The notes beneath the pieces were generated by a model, which did not search any database, was not told the DNA's origin, and was given only the letters and a program-made list of their open reading frames with translations. A stretch of DNA of 64,000 nucleotides from Candidatus Obscuribacterales bacterium. Lineage in GTDB: Bacteria; Cyanobacteriota; Vampirovibrionia; Obscuribacterales; Obscuribacteraceae. Where the stretch lies: contig JAIETZ010000005.1 of assembly GCA_019744775.1 (NCBI GenBank), forward strand, positions 170,084 to 234,083, in the 5' to 3' direction. Made by a program: the position numbers and the translations under genes. This document shows, piece by piece, positions 35,835-44,779 of this stretch (the first letter of the stretch is position 1; each line of letters starts with the position of its first letter).

Positions 35835-37241
35835 TTAAATCTGGTTACCGGCTTGAGCCTTTTTATTAGCCTCAGCCTTTTCGACAGGAACTATGTCCAT
35901 GACCGTAGTTCCTTCCTTTGTAAACATCTTCTTTGCCACGCGTTGAATGTCGGCAGCCGTAACACTTAAGTACCTCTGCAAATCTTCATCCAGCAAATTC
36001 GGGTTGCCGTAAAACAATGTATTTTCAGCAAGTATTTCCGCTCTGCCTACGCAACGTTGCAGACTGGAATAACTGCCTGAAGCAAACAACGCTCTTAGTA
36101 TTTGATTCTTAGCCGTATCAAGTTCTTTGTTCGTAACAGGCACTGTCTTTATCTTCTCAAGTTCGCTCCACAAAATGTCTTGGGCTTGTTTGGAAGTCGT
36201 GCCTGGCTTATAGACAATGGTTGCATCCAGTGCCGATGGACCACGGCGTTCATCAACACCCATGCTAACTTCTAAAGCTACTTGGTCGCCTTTTACCATG
36301 CGCTGATAAAGTCTGGATGATTCACCTGCGGTCAAAATTCGCTGCATGATGCTCACGACATACGAATCAGGATCTCTTGCCGGTGGAGACTTCCATCCCA
36401 TCAAGATAGCGGGCATCTTAGCCAACTTGTCTTCTACCTTTTCATACTTTTCTTTGGTTTGTGGCGGCTCGGTAACATCCGGCTTTGGCGGCTTGGCACC
36501 TTTTGGAATGGTAGCGAAGTATTTGCGTACTAAAGCCTCAGCTTTGGTTGAGTCAATATCACCGACAATAGCTAATGCCGCATTATTAGGCACATAGTAC
36601 GTATCGAAGAAGCGACGCACATCAACAACCGATGATGCTTCCAAATCTTCGAATGAACCGATTACCGGATGTGCATTTGTCCAATTGTCGAACAGCACTT
36701 CATCGAATTTAAGTGCTGCCGGCGAATACGGTTGATTATCAATCCGCATACGCTTCTCTTCTTTTACGGTTTCCAATTGATTCTTGAAATTCTTATCGGT
36801 AACAGCTAACGAACGCATACGATCAGATTCCAGCCAGAGAGCTGTCTCTAATTGATTGCTCGGCACCTTTTCAAAGTAATTTGTGTAGTCGGCATGTGTC
36901 GACGCATTGGTCATGCCGCCGGCTGCTTCAACAATACCCATAAATTGATTCTTGGCGACGTTTTCAGAACCTTCAAACATCATGTGTTCAAAAAGGTGAG
37001 CGAAACCCGACTTTCCCTTTTGTTCGTTGCGAGCACCAACGTCATAGACAATTGCCACCGCAACAACCGGGACTGAATGATCTTCCGAAAAGACCACACG
37101 CAAACCATTAGGTAGCGTGAAGTCCTTGCTCACAGGAATAAGTGGCGTTTTCCATTCGGCGGCCATTGCCGGTCCTGATCCGAAAGCTAATGCAACAGTC
37201 AGGAGATTCAACAGTAATTTATTCGTCTTCATCATCTTCAC
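35835..37241 (-). CDS. M16 zinc peptidase, catalytically competent (second)
   Basis: A 468-residue M16 peptidase with a signal peptide ending near PAMAAEW (about 25-30). HLFEH lies at 82-86, and ETVKEEKRMRIDNQPYSP supplies the downstream Glu. NNAALAIVGDID and GESSRLYQRMVKG are typical later motifs. The first codons overlap the end of the small membrane protein upstream by 23 bases. It heads the M16 series and resembles the peptidase at 32890 closely, pointing to gene duplication. Confidence 0.9.
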   Translation of the reverse strand: MKMMKTNKLLLNLLTVALAFGSGPAMAAEWKTPLIPVSKDFTLPNGLRVVFSEDHSVPVVAVAIVYDVGARNEQKGKSGFAHLFEHMMFEGSENVAKNQFMGIVEAAGGMTNASTHADYTNYFEKVPSNQLETALWLESDRMRSLAVTDKNFKNQLETVKEEKRMRIDNQPYSPAALKFDEVLFDNWTNAHPVIGSFEDLEASSVVDVRRFFDTYYVPNNAALAIVGDIDSTKAEALVRKYFATIPKGAKPPKPDVTEPPQTKEKYEKVEDKLAKMPAILMGWKSPPARDPDSYVVSIMQRILTAGESSRLYQRMVKGDQVALEVSMGVDERRGPSALDATIVYKPGTTSKQAQDILWSELEKIKTVPVTNKELDTAKNQILRALFASGSYSSLQRCVGRAEILAENTLFYGNPNLLDEDLQRYLSVTAADIQRVAKKMFTKEGTTVMDIVPVEKAEANKKAQAGNQI

Positions 37242-37413
37242 TCGCGTGTAAGTTAACCAACGACCAAAAGGTTGCTACAAAAAGGAGCACTAATATGGCT
37301 CCGCCCCAGGAAATTTTGTCCGATACACCAAATTTGCGCAGAGCTATATAGGTCGAAAGAAAAAAAATGAAACCGAGAATCGCTACAACTTGGTGTACGG
37401 TAATTCCAAACAT
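37219..37413 (-). CDS. Small two-helix membrane protein
   Basis: A 64-residue protein with two membrane helices (about 5-25 and 36-54), a short basic loop and a strongly acidic end (SEDDEDE). I prefer the ATG at 37413, 5 bases after the upstream gene's stop; an ATG at 37488 would overlap that gene by 71 bases. Its own end overlaps the first M16 gene by 23 bases, so it is translated in the same operon. Function unknown. Confidence 0.6.
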   Translation of the reverse strand: MFGITVHQVVAILGFIFFLSTYIALRKFGVSDKISWGGAILVLLFVATFWSLVNLHASEDDEDE

Positions 37414-37417
37414 GGGA

Positions 37418-38221
37418 TTAACCGAATCTAGCGCCGACCAGAGCTTTGCTGCAAGCGCATCCGTTACGCTTCTCAGGGAGTTTTTCAATGAGTTTTACCA
37501 GCATGGTCTGTAGTTTAGCCAGATTACCCTCAAACACTTTTACTACTTCGGCATGGGAAACCGGTTCAACATCACCAACCAGTCCCGAGTCGTAGTCAGT
37601 AATGAGGGCTACATTGACGTAACACATCTCTAACTCACGAGCCAACTGAGCTTCCGGGTACTGAGTCATGTTAATCACTTCCCAGCCCATGGAAGTAAAC
37701 CACTTCGATTCAGCCTTGCTGGAAAAACGTGGTCCTTGAATTACAACTACCGTGCCTTGAGGATGCACAGTGATATTTGAGTCTTTGCAGGCTTGAATGG
37801 CTAATTTGCGCATTTCGCCGCAATATGGATCAGCAGAGGAAACATGTGTGGCAATTGGTCCGTCGTAAAAAGTATCGGCTCGCCCGGAGGTTCTATCAAC
37901 AAATTGATCACATACAACGAAATGACCAGGCTCGACATGCTTCTGCAAAGAACCGGCAGCACAAGGCCCAATAATTCGCTTTACTCCCAGACTCTTCATA
38001 GCCCAGAGATTAGCTCTGAAATTGACCTTGTGTGGAGGGTACTGATGGCTTCCGCCGTGCCTCGGAAGAAAAGCCACACGTTTTCCGGCAAGTGTACCTA
38101 TTACAAGTTTGTCGCTCGGCGCTCCATAAGGCGTTTCAATAACTCTTTCTTCCGCCTTATCAAAGAGTTTGTAAAAACCCGACCCACCAAAAACGCCAAT
38201 TTCAACTGATGAATTGTCCAC
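37418..38221 (-). CDS. mtnP: S-methyl-5'-thioadenosine phosphorylase
   Basis: A PNP-family phosphorylase of about 267 residues that splits methylthioadenosine into adenine and methylthioribose-1-phosphate in methionine salvage. Marks are VEIGVFGGSGFYKL, the phosphate-site region AFLPRHGGSHQYPPHKVNFRANLWAMKSLGV, GPCAAGSLQ, VVIQGPRFSSKAESKW and VINMTQYPEAQLARE. I use the GTG at 38221, with GGGGAG 6 bases before it; a TTG at 38242 is a possible earlier start. The downstream small membrane protein begins 4 bases after the stop. Confidence 0.93.
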   Translation of the reverse strand: MDNSSVEIGVFGGSGFYKLFDKAEERVIETPYGAPSDKLVIGTLAGKRVAFLPRHGGSHQYPPHKVNFRANLWAMKSLGVKRIIGPCAAGSLQKHVEPGHFVVCDQFVDRTSGRADTFYDGPIATHVSSADPYCGEMRKLAIQACKDSNITVHPQGTVVVIQGPRFSSKAESKWFTSMGWEVINMTQYPEAQLARELEMCYVNVALITDYDSGLVGDVEPVSHAEVVKVFEGNLAKLQTMLVKLIEKLPEKRNGCACSKALVGARFG

Positions 38222-38387
38222 GGAAAGCTCCCCGCCATGCAAAGAGAATAAAACCGCCGGTTAGTTAAACCAGCAGCCTTATAGTATCACCCTGGCATCG
38301 ACCCAAATTTCTTGACAATTTTAAGCCTTCAAGGGAACCAATTTGAACCTAACTGCACCCAGTTAGCGGGTAAAACGACAATGTTCT

Positions 38388-38582
38388 TCAAAAACGTCCG
38401 GCAATTGATTCAAGTCCTTGTTCAAAGCCAGGCTCATCAACGTGAATCATTGTGAGATTTTCTATCTCGGAATTCAATTGTTTTTCCTGCGTGTTAAACG
38501 TGGTCAAAACTCGGTGCATGCCACTTTCGTCTTTAAGGTTATTGACCAATAGATGTTCTTTTCTAAAGTGGTACTTAATTGC
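38388..38582 (-). pseudogene. C-terminal remnant, helical, possibly hemerythrin-like
   Basis: An open stretch of 64 codons bounded upstream by a stop. It reads AIKYHFRKEHLLV, then MHRVLTTFNTQEKQL and ends in LTMIHVDEPGFEQGL. It is charged and helical, with spaced His and Glu residues that weakly recall hemerythrin-like bundles. There is no plausible start at its beginning, so I treat it as the tail of a lost gene. The family guess is uncertain. Confidence 0.4.
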
Positions 38583-38600
38583 CTACAAAATATTTTTTGA

Positions 38601-38816
38601 TTCTTCAAAAACTCGATCACGCGTCCAGTAGTTGGCAAAGATCTGAAAGACATGATCAAGGAAGACTTGATAGCCGAGCACATTGCCGTAGACTCTTATA
38701 AACAGATGATCAACTGCATAGGTAATTACGACACGACAACTCGGCATCTTTTAGAAGACATCTTGGCCAATGAAGAAGAACATGCGGACGAGTTGTCGAA
38801 CTTGCTTCAACATTAA
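38601..38816 (+). pseudogene. Ferritin-like (bacterioferritin type) C-terminal remnant
   Basis: The frame runs open for 71 codons after an upstream stop. It reads LKDMIKEDLIAEHIAVDSYKQM, then TTTRHLLEDILANEEEHADEL and ends LLQH. This is the second half of a four-helix ferritin-like domain: the E-x-x-A-x-x-x-Y helix and the EEEHADEL metal-binding helix are clear. The first two helices are missing and no good start exists (only an internal ATG at 38652). It is a truncated gene, or else a very short half-domain protein. Confidence 0.55.
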
Positions 38817-38859
38817 GCCCAACGCTTGACGCCTAATAATTGCCCATTCTTATCAAAAA

Positions 38860-40275
38860 ATGGGTAAAATGCTGATGGGTAAAATTTGCCGTAGGGTCAT
38901 GAATAAGAAAAAAACATCGAAGAAAACCTGGTTAATTCTAGGTTTATCCGGGACCATCCTCATTTCTCTGTCTTTAGGCGGCGCCAGCTTGATGAATCTG
39001 GGCAACCTTGTCGCCGGTCATACAAGCGGAAGACCATCTTCAACCAGAGAACTCGTCCAGCAGGTCTTCAGGGGAGATGTCACGCCCAGTTCTGTTTACG
39101 ACAGAGTCTGGCGCCTTATCAAGCAGGACTATTACGATACGACTTATAACGGACAAAATTGGTCTCGTTGGGAGCATCGCTACGACGGCAAACTGACAAG
39201 TCTTGATGATGCTCACAAGGCGATTGAAACAATGCTTGCCAGCCTGGGCGATCGTTATACAAGATTTTTAGATAGAGAAGCCTTCGATGAAGAGAAGACG
39301 CAGATTGATGCGCACTTCTATGGAATTGGCGTGCAGATAGGTCTGGATCGCAGCCAACGTATTATCGTCATAGCCCCAATAGAAGGAACACCGGCATCAC
39401 GAGCCGGACTAATGCCCAATGACGAAATTGCTGAAATTGACGGCAAATCTACAAAGGGTATGTCCGTCGATGAAGCAGCAAAGCAAATTAAGGGACCACT
39501 CAACAGCAAAGTCGTGTTGACTCTCATACGTGGCAATAAACATTTGAAGTCTGAAATTATAAGGGCGCAGATTCCTGTCAAAGCTGTTCAAACAGCCAAG
39601 ATGATTGACGGCAATATCGGCTACATCCGACTATCAAGTTTCATCTCCGAACAGGCAACTGCTGAGGTAAGAGAAGCGCTGGCCAAATTGTCTAAAGCCA
39701 GAGGTCTCATTTTAGATTTACGGCATAACCCAGGCGGACTTTTAACCAATGCCATAGACATTTCCAATATGTTCTTGCGTTCAGGCAATATTGTCTCGAC
39801 TGTTGACCGTGATGGTTACAAGACACCGGCGATGTGCGACGGTCGTCCTATCTGTGATTTACCGATGGTTATCCTTATAGACGACGGTAGCGCCAGCGCG
39901 GCTGAAATCACAAGCGGCGCATTGCGCGACAACGGACGCGCCACGCTTGTAGGTCAAAAGAGTTTCGGCAAAGGCTTAGTACAAGGCATCAATCGCTTGG
40001 ATGACGGTTCAGGCGTCAACATTACAATTGCCCGTTACTTAACTCCAAATGACACCGACATCCACAAAAAAGGCATTGTGCCTGACGTGCAAGTCTCCTT
40101 GAAAGAAAAGGATTATTTAGCTGGACGCGGTCCCTGGTGGATTGATTTGCAAGAACCGGCAAAAGCGCATACTCCGGAAGAGAAAAGAGATGTGCAATTA
40201 AACAAAGCTCTAGAAATTATCAAAACAAAGATAGGACAAAGCAATAACGATCATTCCGTAGCGAAGGGCATATGA
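38860..40275 (+). CDS. C-terminal processing peptidase, CtpA type (S41)
   Basis: A 471-residue S41 protease. An N-terminal membrane anchor (about 23-46) is followed by a PDZ domain (about 153-232; IGVQIGLD through GPLNSKVVLTLIRG). The catalytic core has GYIRLSSF, LDLRHNPGG, the nucleophile Ser346 in GSASAAEI and the general-base Lys371 in KSFGKG, at the 25-residue spacing known for the family. These enzymes trim the C-termini of exported proteins. In-frame ATGs at 38869, 38875 and 38899 are alternative starts; 38899 would place the basic residues MNKKKTSKK right before the anchor. The stop overlaps the next start by 4 bases. Confidence 0.93.
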   Translation: MGKMLMGKICRRVMNKKKTSKKTWLILGLSGTILISLSLGGASLMNLGNLVAGHTSGRPSSTRELVQQVFRGDVTPSSVYDRVWRLIKQDYYDTTYNGQNWSRWEHRYDGKLTSLDDAHKAIETMLASLGDRYTRFLDREAFDEEKTQIDAHFYGIGVQIGLDRSQRIIVIAPIEGTPASRAGLMPNDEIAEIDGKSTKGMSVDEAAKQIKGPLNSKVVLTLIRGNKHLKSEIIRAQIPVKAVQTAKMIDGNIGYIRLSSFISEQATAEVREALAKLSKARGLILDLRHNPGGLLTNAIDISNMFLRSGNIVSTVDRDGYKTPAMCDGRPICDLPMVILIDDGSASAAEITSGALRDNGRATLVGQKSFGKGLVQGINRLDDGSGVNITIARYLTPNDTDIHKKGIVPDVQVSLKEKDYLAGRGPWWIDLQEPAKAHTPEEKRDVQLNKALEIIKTKIGQSNNDHSVAKGI

Positions 40276-41000
40276 GACGAACCAACCCTTCCGGATTGAT
40301 AATTGCCGGTACAGGCTCCGGCTGTGGCAAGACAGTTTTAGCCACAGGCATTGCTGCCACTCTCCAAGAGGAAGGGTTGAAACTCCGTGCAATTAAACCT
40401 ATCTCTTTGGGTACCGCTCATGAAGCAAAACCGGAATATGCATTCTTGGCTACCATTGCCAACACACCACTTGATTATCAAGTCCAATTTGCCGACAAGC
40501 CCGGTGCCTTAAAACCAAGTCAATTTCAATCTGCTGTCAAAACAGCTATTTCCGGAACCGACCCAGTTGTAGTCGAATTGCCAGGAAGTTCTGCAACACC
40601 TCTTTGCTTGTCGGAAGGCACAGGCAATGGTTGGCAAGACTCCGCTGATTTTGCTAGAGAGCTCAACTGGCCTGTCATTTTAGTATCCAAGTTGACCTCA
40701 GACAGCTTTGAACAGCTGGCACTGCACGCTACTTATATGATCAACAAAGGTGTGGAGCTTTTGGGCGTGGCCACGGTAATGACCGAAGCCGACTGCAAAG
40801 CACCAGCTGCCGTCCACCATTCTCTTTCCTGGGAAATGGCATTAGCTGAAAAGATACGTTCGCCATACCTTGGATGTCTTGCGCATAGCCAATCGATAAG
40901 CATTGCAAAAACGAATCAAGGTAATTTGATTAGAACAACTTCCGACGCATTGGACTTGCTGCCAATTATCAAGGCCATTTCGCTGCGAGTGGCTATATAA
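40272..41000 (+). CDS. BioD-like dethiobiotin synthetase / AAA_26 protein
   Basis: A 242-residue P-loop protein. LIIAGTGSGCGKTVLATGIAATLQEEGLKLRAIKPISLG matches the Walker A and the following Lys-Pro motif of dethiobiotin synthetase. VVELPGSSATPL corresponds to the usual VVEGAGG loop but lacks its Gly pair. WPVILVSKL and GVELLGVATVMTEAD match later strands. BioD closes the ureido ring of biotin. The altered VVELPGSS loop and the absence of other bio genes make the exact reaction uncertain. Translation is coupled to the upstream protease (ATGA overlap). Confidence 0.75.
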   Translation: MRRTNPSGLIIAGTGSGCGKTVLATGIAATLQEEGLKLRAIKPISLGTAHEAKPEYAFLATIANTPLDYQVQFADKPGALKPSQFQSAVKTAISGTDPVVVELPGSSATPLCLSEGTGNGWQDSADFARELNWPVILVSKLTSDSFEQLALHATYMINKGVELLGVATVMTEADCKAPAAVHHSLSWEMALAEKIRSPYLGCLAHSQSISIAKTNQGNLIRTTSDALDLLPIIKAISLRVAI

Positions 41001-41064
41001 GCTAGGTTGATCTAATTTACAAAGCTTCTCAATGTGTTAATCTAACCGGCCTATAAATCACCTT

Positions 41065-41973
41065 GTGGCGCGCCAGACAGCTGGCGCAGAGCATGAGCAA
41101 ATGGCTAAAGATATTGCCAGCCCTTTCAAGGAAACATTAGCAGGCGTGGATACCAAACTTCCCGTTGGCGAAAACGAACTCATTATTTTTACCTTGTCGG
41201 ATTCTTCAGGTGAAACAGCAGAAGCTGTCGCCCGCGCAGCACTTGTCCAATTTCCGCCAGGTTATGCAACTATCTATCGGCTGCCGCAAGCACGCAGCTG
41301 TCAACAAATTACAGAAGTAGTTGAGCAAATTGCTGCCGGTCGGGCAATTCTTGCTTACACTCTTGTACTTCCTGAATATAGAGAAACTCTCGAGCGTGAA
41401 GCTAAGAAATACAACGTTGAAACAATTGACTTAATTGGCCCTGTGATTGCCCGTGTCGGTGAACTGACAGGCGCTAAGCCAATGGCACAGCCAGGGCGTC
41501 TGCACATGCTTGACGAAAGCTACTTCAAACGCATTGAGGCAGTGGACTTTGCCATTAGATATGACGACGGGAAAAATCCGGATGGCATCATCCAAGCCGA
41601 CGTTATCTTAGTAGGCGTATCAAGAACTAGCAAAACGCCGAACTCCATGTACCTTGCCCACCATTACGGCTTACGCTCGGCAAATATTCCATTGGTAATG
41701 AATGTCGATCCGCCGCGGGCACTTTTTGAAGTAGACAAACGCAAAATTATTGGCATGAGTATAGATCCGCACTTGCTGCAAGATATTCGTTCTATAAGAG
41801 CAAGAGTTTTAGGCATGGCACCAGATGCGGAATACGCTGACTTAGATCAGATACGCCAAGAAGTGCGTTATGCCAAAAATATTTTCCGCGAACTTGACTG
41901 TCACGTCATTGATGTGACATCAAAGGCTATCGAGGAAATTTCCAGTGAGATTTACCTTTACCTAAGGCAGTGA
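41065..41973 (+). CDS. PPDK/PEP synthase regulatory protein (DUF299)
   Basis: A 302-residue bifunctional kinase/phosphorylase of the DUF299 family. The core starts at IIFTLSDSSGETAEAVARAALVQFP. LDESYFKRIEAVDFAIRYDDGKNP is the family signature, and DVILVGVSRTSKTPNSMYLA is the nucleotide-binding loop. It switches pyruvate phosphate dikinase off and on by ADP-dependent phosphorylation and Pi-dependent dephosphorylation of a Thr beside the catalytic His. The ppdK gene follows 47 bases downstream, so the target is evident. The start is GTG; an ATG at 41101 is an alternative that would shorten it by 12 residues. Confidence 0.92.
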   Translation: MARQTAGAEHEQMAKDIASPFKETLAGVDTKLPVGENELIIFTLSDSSGETAEAVARAALVQFPPGYATIYRLPQARSCQQITEVVEQIAAGRAILAYTLVLPEYRETLEREAKKYNVETIDLIGPVIARVGELTGAKPMAQPGRLHMLDESYFKRIEAVDFAIRYDDGKNPDGIIQADVILVGVSRTSKTPNSMYLAHHYGLRSANIPLVMNVDPPRALFEVDKRKIIGMSIDPHLLQDIRSIRARVLGMAPDAEYADLDQIRQEVRYAKNIFRELDCHVIDVTSKAIEEISSEIYLYLRQ

Positions 41974-42020
41974 TGCCACTTTGTTAGAACCGAGGATACC
42001 AATACCAAGAGGAACAAACG

Positions 42021-44771
42021 ATGTTAACCAGCAAGGAAAAAACCGTGCAGGCAATTGATACCAAACGAGTTTTCTTGTTCTCTGAAGGCGCTAAAGCTTT
42101 TGAAGGTGACCGCAAAGCAATGCGTGAAAAGCTTGGCGGGAAAGGTGCTGGTTTGGCAGAGATGACCGAATCCGGCGTGAACGTTCCTCCCGGAATAACA
42201 GTTTTAACTTCCTGCTGTCGTGAATACACCGACAACGGACAGAAGATGCCGGCTGGTCTCATGGATGAAATCACGTCACAGTTATCACATGTTGAAGCTA
42301 AACTTGGCAGAAAATTGGGCGACACAAAAAGCCCGCTTTTAGTATCAGTTAGATCCGGTGCCAAATTCTCCATGCCAGGCATGATGGACACCATTTTGAA
42401 CCTGGGCTTAAACGACGCAACAGTTGAATCACTCGTTAAGATGACCAACAACGAGCGCTTTGCCTTAGATAGCTACCGTCGCTTCATTCAAATGTACAGC
42501 AACGTGGTACTGGAAATCAGCAAGGATGTTTTTGAAGATATTCTCGATGACAAAAAGCACAAACTGGGAATCAAACAAGATACCGATTTAACAGCCGAGC
42601 ACTTGAAAGAACTTGTTGTTGAATACAAGGCTCTTGTTAAAGCAAGAACAGGCAACGATTTCCCACAAGATACAGCCAAGCAATTGGCAGGCGCAGTAGA
42701 GGCAGTATTCAAATCCTGGAATAACCCACGCGCTATCTACTACCGTAACCTCAACAAGATTGATCACAATCTTGGCACAGCCGTAAACATCCAGGCAATG
42801 GTTTTCGGCAATATGGACAACACATCAGGCACTGGCGTTTGCTTTACGCGCAATCCCAGCACAGGTGAAAAGGTTCTCTACGGTGAGTATCTCGTCAACG
42901 CTCAAGGTGAAGACGTAGTTGCCGGTACGCGCACACCAAAGAAAATTTCCGAAATGGCTAAAGAAATGCCGAAGGTCTACGAGGAAATTCTTCTGACAGT
43001 AAAGAGCCTTGAAACCTATTACAGAGATATGCAAGACATCGAATTCACAATCGAGCAAGGCAAACTCTACTTACTGCAAACACGAAGTGGTAAGCGCACA
43101 GCTGCAGCCGCTGTCAAAGTTGCTGTTGATATGGCTAACGAAAACATCATCAGCAAGGAAGAAGCTCTTCTGCGTGTTGACCCAATGCAATTGAACCAAT
43201 TGCTTCTACCTAGCTTTGACGCCAAAGACAAGGAAAAGGCCAAGAAAGAAGGTCGTTTGCTGGCCACAGGCTTAAACGCATCGCCAGGCGCCGCTATCGG
43301 ACAGATAGTTTTCAGCCCGGACGAATCGGAATTTCTCTCTTCGCAAGGCAAGAAAGTTGTTCTTGTACGAGTCGAGACTTGCCCTGATGACATTCACGGC
43401 ATTGTGCCTGCCCAAGGCGTAGTCACAAGTCGCGGCGGCATGACCAGCCACGCAGCAGTTGTTGCGCGCGGTATGGGCAAGCCATGTGTAGCCGGATGCG
43501 AATCCTTCAAGGTTGATTTGAACAAAGAAGAAGTTTCAGTAGCCGGACAAACATTGAAGAAAGGCGAAATTATCTCTATTGACGGTTCAACCGGTGAAAT
43601 CTTCAAGGGTGCAATCGAGAAGCGTGAGCCGGAACTAACTAATGAGTTCACCACCTTGCTTACATGGGCAAATCAAACTCGCAAGTTAGGAATTAGAGCC
43701 AACGCTGACACTCCGGAAGATGCCAAAATTGCCCGCGAGTTTGGCGCCGAAGGTATCGGTCTTTGCCGCACAGAACACATGTTCATGAGCCAAGATCGCC
43801 TACCGGCTGTGCAGGAAATGATTATGTCCGGCACGACTGCCGAGCGTGAAAAAGCTCTAGCAAAATTATTGCCGATGCAACGCGAAGACTTCAAAGGTAT
43901 CTTTGAAGCCATGCAAGGACTGCCTGTAACCATTCGTCTTTTAGATCCACCTCTTCATGAGTTCTTGCCGAAGTATGAAGACCTCATTGAGCAAATTGCT
44001 GAGTTGAAAGCAAAAGGGGATAAAGGCGCTGTACTTAAGGAGAAAGAGACTCTCCTGCGCAAAGTAAACGAGTTGCACGAAGCCAACCCAATGATGGGTC
44101 TGCGCGGGTGCCGTCTGGGACTTCTCTATCCGGAAATTAGCCGCATGCAAGTGCGCGCTATCTTTGAAGCAGCTTGTGCTCTGAAGAAAAAGGGAATTGA
44201 TGTCTATCCGGAAATAATGATTCCACTTGTAGGTCACGTCAACGAATTGAGAATCGCCCGCGCATCGCTTGAAGCAACAGCCAAAGAAGTAATGCAGAAA
44301 GAAGGCGTCGACCTCAACTACAAGTTCGGCACAATGATTGAAATTCCACGCGCATGCGTAACAGCCGATCAAATTGCCGAGCATGCTGAGTTCTTTAGCT
44401 TCGGAACCAACGACTTAACCCAAATGACCTTTGGCTACAGTCGTGACGATGCTGAAGGCAAATTCCTGCAACGCTACATTGACGGTATAGACAACAATGG
44501 CGTTTCCGAGAAAATCTTTGTGGACAACCCATTTGAGGTATTGGACAGGAATGGCGTCGGCAAGCTCATGAAAATTGCCGTTGACTTAGGACTTAAAACA
44601 CGCCCTGAACTTAAATTGGGCATCTGCGGTGAGCATGGCGGCGAACCATCGTCCATAGCCTTTGCTCAGCAACTCGGCTTGAGTTACGTTAGCTGTTCAC
44701 CATATCGCGTGCCTATCGCGCGCCTGGCTGCGGCACAAGCTGTTCTCAATCCGGAAGAACGCGACAAATAG
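42021..44771 (+). CDS. ppdK: Pyruvate, phosphate dikinase
   Basis: A 916-residue enzyme interconverting pyruvate, ATP and Pi with phosphoenolpyruvate, AMP and PPi. The N-terminal ATP-grasp part contains LGGKGAGLAEM and VSVRSGAKFSMPGMMDTILNLG. The phosphohistidine domain has GGMTSHAAVVARG with catalytic His477, and Thr475 is the residue the upstream regulatory protein would phosphorylate. The C-terminal PEP/pyruvate TIM barrel includes GLCRTEHMF and FSFGTNDLTQMTFGYSRDD. Length is slightly above the 870-880 common in bacteria. GAGGA precedes the ATG by about 7 bases. The pair points to PEP formation from pyruvate or PPi-linked glycolysis. Confidence 0.96.
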   Translation: MLTSKEKTVQAIDTKRVFLFSEGAKAFEGDRKAMREKLGGKGAGLAEMTESGVNVPPGITVLTSCCREYTDNGQKMPAGLMDEITSQLSHVEAKLGRKLGDTKSPLLVSVRSGAKFSMPGMMDTILNLGLNDATVESLVKMTNNERFALDSYRRFIQMYSNVVLEISKDVFEDILDDKKHKLGIKQDTDLTAEHLKELVVEYKALVKARTGNDFPQDTAKQLAGAVEAVFKSWNNPRAIYYRNLNKIDHNLGTAVNIQAMVFGNMDNTSGTGVCFTRNPSTGEKVLYGEYLVNAQGEDVVAGTRTPKKISEMAKEMPKVYEEILLTVKSLETYYRDMQDIEFTIEQGKLYLLQTRSGKRTAAAAVKVAVDMANENIISKEEALLRVDPMQLNQLLLPSFDAKDKEKAKKEGRLLATGLNASPGAAIGQIVFSPDESEFLSSQGKKVVLVRVETCPDDIHGIVPAQGVVTSRGGMTSHAAVVARGMGKPCVAGCESFKVDLNKEEVSVAGQTLKKGEIISIDGSTGEIFKGAIEKREPELTNEFTTLLTWANQTRKLGIRANADTPEDAKIAREFGAEGIGLCRTEHMFMSQDRLPAVQEMIMSGTTAEREKALAKLLPMQREDFKGIFEAMQGLPVTIRLLDPPLHEFLPKYEDLIEQIAELKAKGDKGAVLKEKETLLRKVNELHEANPMMGLRGCRLGLLYPEISRMQVRAIFEAACALKKKGIDVYPEIMIPLVGHVNELRIARASLEATAKEVMQKEGVDLNYKFGTMIEIPRACVTADQIAEHAEFFSFGTNDLTQMTFGYSRDDAEGKFLQRYIDGIDNNGVSEKIFVDNPFEVLDRNGVGKLMKIAVDLGLKTRPELKLGICGEHGGEPSSIAFAQQLGLSYVSCSPYRVPIARLAAAQAVLNPEERDK

Positions 44772-44779
44772 GACTCGAC

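Larger units (their letters stand above)
38222..38859. other. Gene-poor region with two coding remnants
   Basis: This is the longest gap in the window without an intact gene (about 640 bases). It holds two short open fragments on opposite strands, listed separately at 38388-38582 and 38601-38816. They lack proper starts and look like the ends of decayed genes. No dispersed repeat copy was seen. Confidence 0.6.

Noticed and set aside
41984..42451. A 155-codon minus-strand frame opposite the start of ppdK
   Set aside because: ppdK motifs (LGGKGAGLAEM, VSVRSGAKFSMPGMMD) lie exactly here on the plus strand.
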